Source of the DNA: a virus
IMG/VR virus record: IMGVR_UViG_3300021964_005135
Span: 1 to 23,789 of that record
Reading direction: 5' to 3' (one strand)
DNA length: 23,789 nucleotides
In this document: in pieces, positions 23,327 through 23,789 of the stretch
Position numbering within the stretch: the stretch's first letter is position 1
Layout of the letters: every line of letters begins with the position of its first letter
Translations under genes and position numbers: made by a program
Notes under the pieces: model-generated
What the model saw: only the letters and a program-made list of their open reading frames with translations
Told to the model about the DNA's origin: nothing
Databases searched by the model: none

Positions 23327-23373
23327 TGAAAACAAAGGAAAAGATATACGTCAGTTTGGAGGACATAAAATGA
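23326..23373 (+). pseudogene. 15-codon remnant of the 204-aa gene's 3' end
   Basis: The frame reads MKTKEKIYVSLEDIK and stops. It repeats the final residues of the 204-aa protein (KTQEKIYVSLEDIK). It begins in a TAATG overlap and ends in an ATGA overlap with the next gene. It is best read as the duplicated gene end left behind by the 47-base direct repeat, though as an in-frame bridge it might still be translated and couple the two genes. Confidence 0.6.
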
Positions 23374-23375
23374 AA
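23329..23375 (+). repeat. Right copy of the 47-base direct repeat
   Basis: This is the second copy, five mismatches from 22986-23032, offset 343 bases. Both copies end on ATGAAA and provide the start codon of a downstream gene. The mismatches are mostly at silent third positions, implying that the copy has been kept under some protein constraint or is old. Confidence 0.85.
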
Positions 23376-23789
23376 CGATGGACAGAAGTATCGCCTTACA
23401 ATGGATTAGAAGAAGATGCTCCCGCAAATAATGCCGGTAGTGGCGATGTTGCAATGCCACCTGATGCAGTCAAGAAAAAGAAGAAGACCCTACTTGACCG
23501 TTCCATGATGGACGCTCGCACTAAGGCATATCGTGAACACCGAGCTCGTCTTGAAACTCGCCGTGCAAAACGAGAAGAGAGAAAGAACAAGAGTAAGTTC
23601 ATTGAAAAGGTCAAAGAGGAAGTTGCAACTGAGATGGCATATGGTTCTGGACACGATACAGTCAAACCTATGGCTGATATTCAACCAGTGAATGCTGCAA
23701 AGTCTTCATCTGGATACGAACTGTATCACAAGGACTTCTCTGGTGCTATGCAACACGCATACAAGTTCGCAAAGAGCAAAGGCGTGATA
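23370..23789 (+). CDS. Basic virion-type protein, 5' part (runs off the window)
   Basis: Starting at ATG 23370, 140 codons are open to the window end without a stop. The N-terminus MKRWTEVSPYNGLEEDAPANN contains LEE|D, a possible prohead protease site after a leader-like start. Then GSGDVAMPPDAV and a Lys/Arg-rich helix follow (KTLLDRSMMDARTKAYREHR, then RAKREERKNKSKF). I recall proteins beginning this way from T4-like marine phages, of unknown function and probably structural or internal. It overlaps the remnant ORF by ATGA, and its start sits in the right direct repeat. Confidence 0.65.
   Translation, partial: MKRWTEVSPYNGLEEDAPANNAGSGDVAMPPDAVKKKKKTLLDRSMMDARTKAYREHRARLETRRAKREERKNKSKFIEKVKEEVATEMAYGSGHDTVKPMADIQPVNAAKSSSGYELYHKDFSGAMQHAYKFAKSKGVI

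Overview
The window looks like part of the genome of a marine, T4-like contractile-tailed phage (Kyanoviridae/Straboviridae-like; host unknown, probably a Gram-negative marine bacterium). Supporting this are a T4-type family B DNA polymerase (gene 43), T4-style late promoter elements (TATAAATA), very dense one-strand packing with ATGA/TAATG stop-start overlaps, and many proteins that start with a leader like the T4 capsid targeting sequence (M-K-[TS]-[FY]-x-x-[FL]-x-x-E). All supported genes are on the + strand. No tRNA, IS element or CRISPR array was seen.

Region 1 (1-9510) is replication and DNA modification. It holds the tail of an upstream gene, a RimK-like ATP-grasp ligase, DNA polymerase, a C5-cytosine methyltransferase, an SF2 helicase fused to a C-terminal HNH-like domain, two glycosyltransferases (one GT-A-like, one GT-B/GT4-like) and a TET/JBP-like 2-oxoglutarate/Fe(II) dioxygenase. 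The methyltransferase, dioxygenase and glycosyltransferases together make a plausible post-replicative pathway: C to 5mC to 5hmC to glycosyl-5hmC. The dioxygenase and the polymerase both end in EVG(S/T)LEDF, which resembles the C-terminal sliding-clamp-binding peptide of T4 gp43. This suggests that base oxidation is coupled to the replisome. Three close matches to sigma70 promoters (TTGACA-N17-TATAGT or TATACT) lie in this region.

Region 2 (9511-19835) starts behind an overlapping sigma70-like/late promoter. It encodes proteins that look packaged in the capsid: a PD-(D/E)XK nuclease-like protein, a protein of unknown function (possibly ADP-ribosyltransferase-like), a ligase-superfamily nucleotidyltransferase, two large multidomain polyproteins, an acidic protein with an EF-hand-like loop, and a HAD-family nucleotidase-like protein. 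The polyproteins (1090 and 689 aa) are strings of small domains separated by (I/L)-x-E sites, the consensus cut by the T4 prohead protease gp21. In the 689-aa protein the spacer EEVDLDE occurs six times and is encoded by almost identical DNA each time. I infer that these are modular internal-head polyproteins, cut during prohead maturation and possibly delivered to the host with the DNA.

Region 3 (19836-23789) holds structural and small virion-type genes: a likely decoration protein, a small coiled-coil protein, another structural protein, a 50-aa gene, two leader-bearing proteins, two conserved small proteins, a 15-codon remnant ORF made by a 47-bp direct duplication, and the 5' part of a basic protein that runs off the end. 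Late promoters, a terminator-like hairpin just before a ribosome binding site, a palindrome beside another ribosome binding site and a G6/C6 hairpin punctuate this region.
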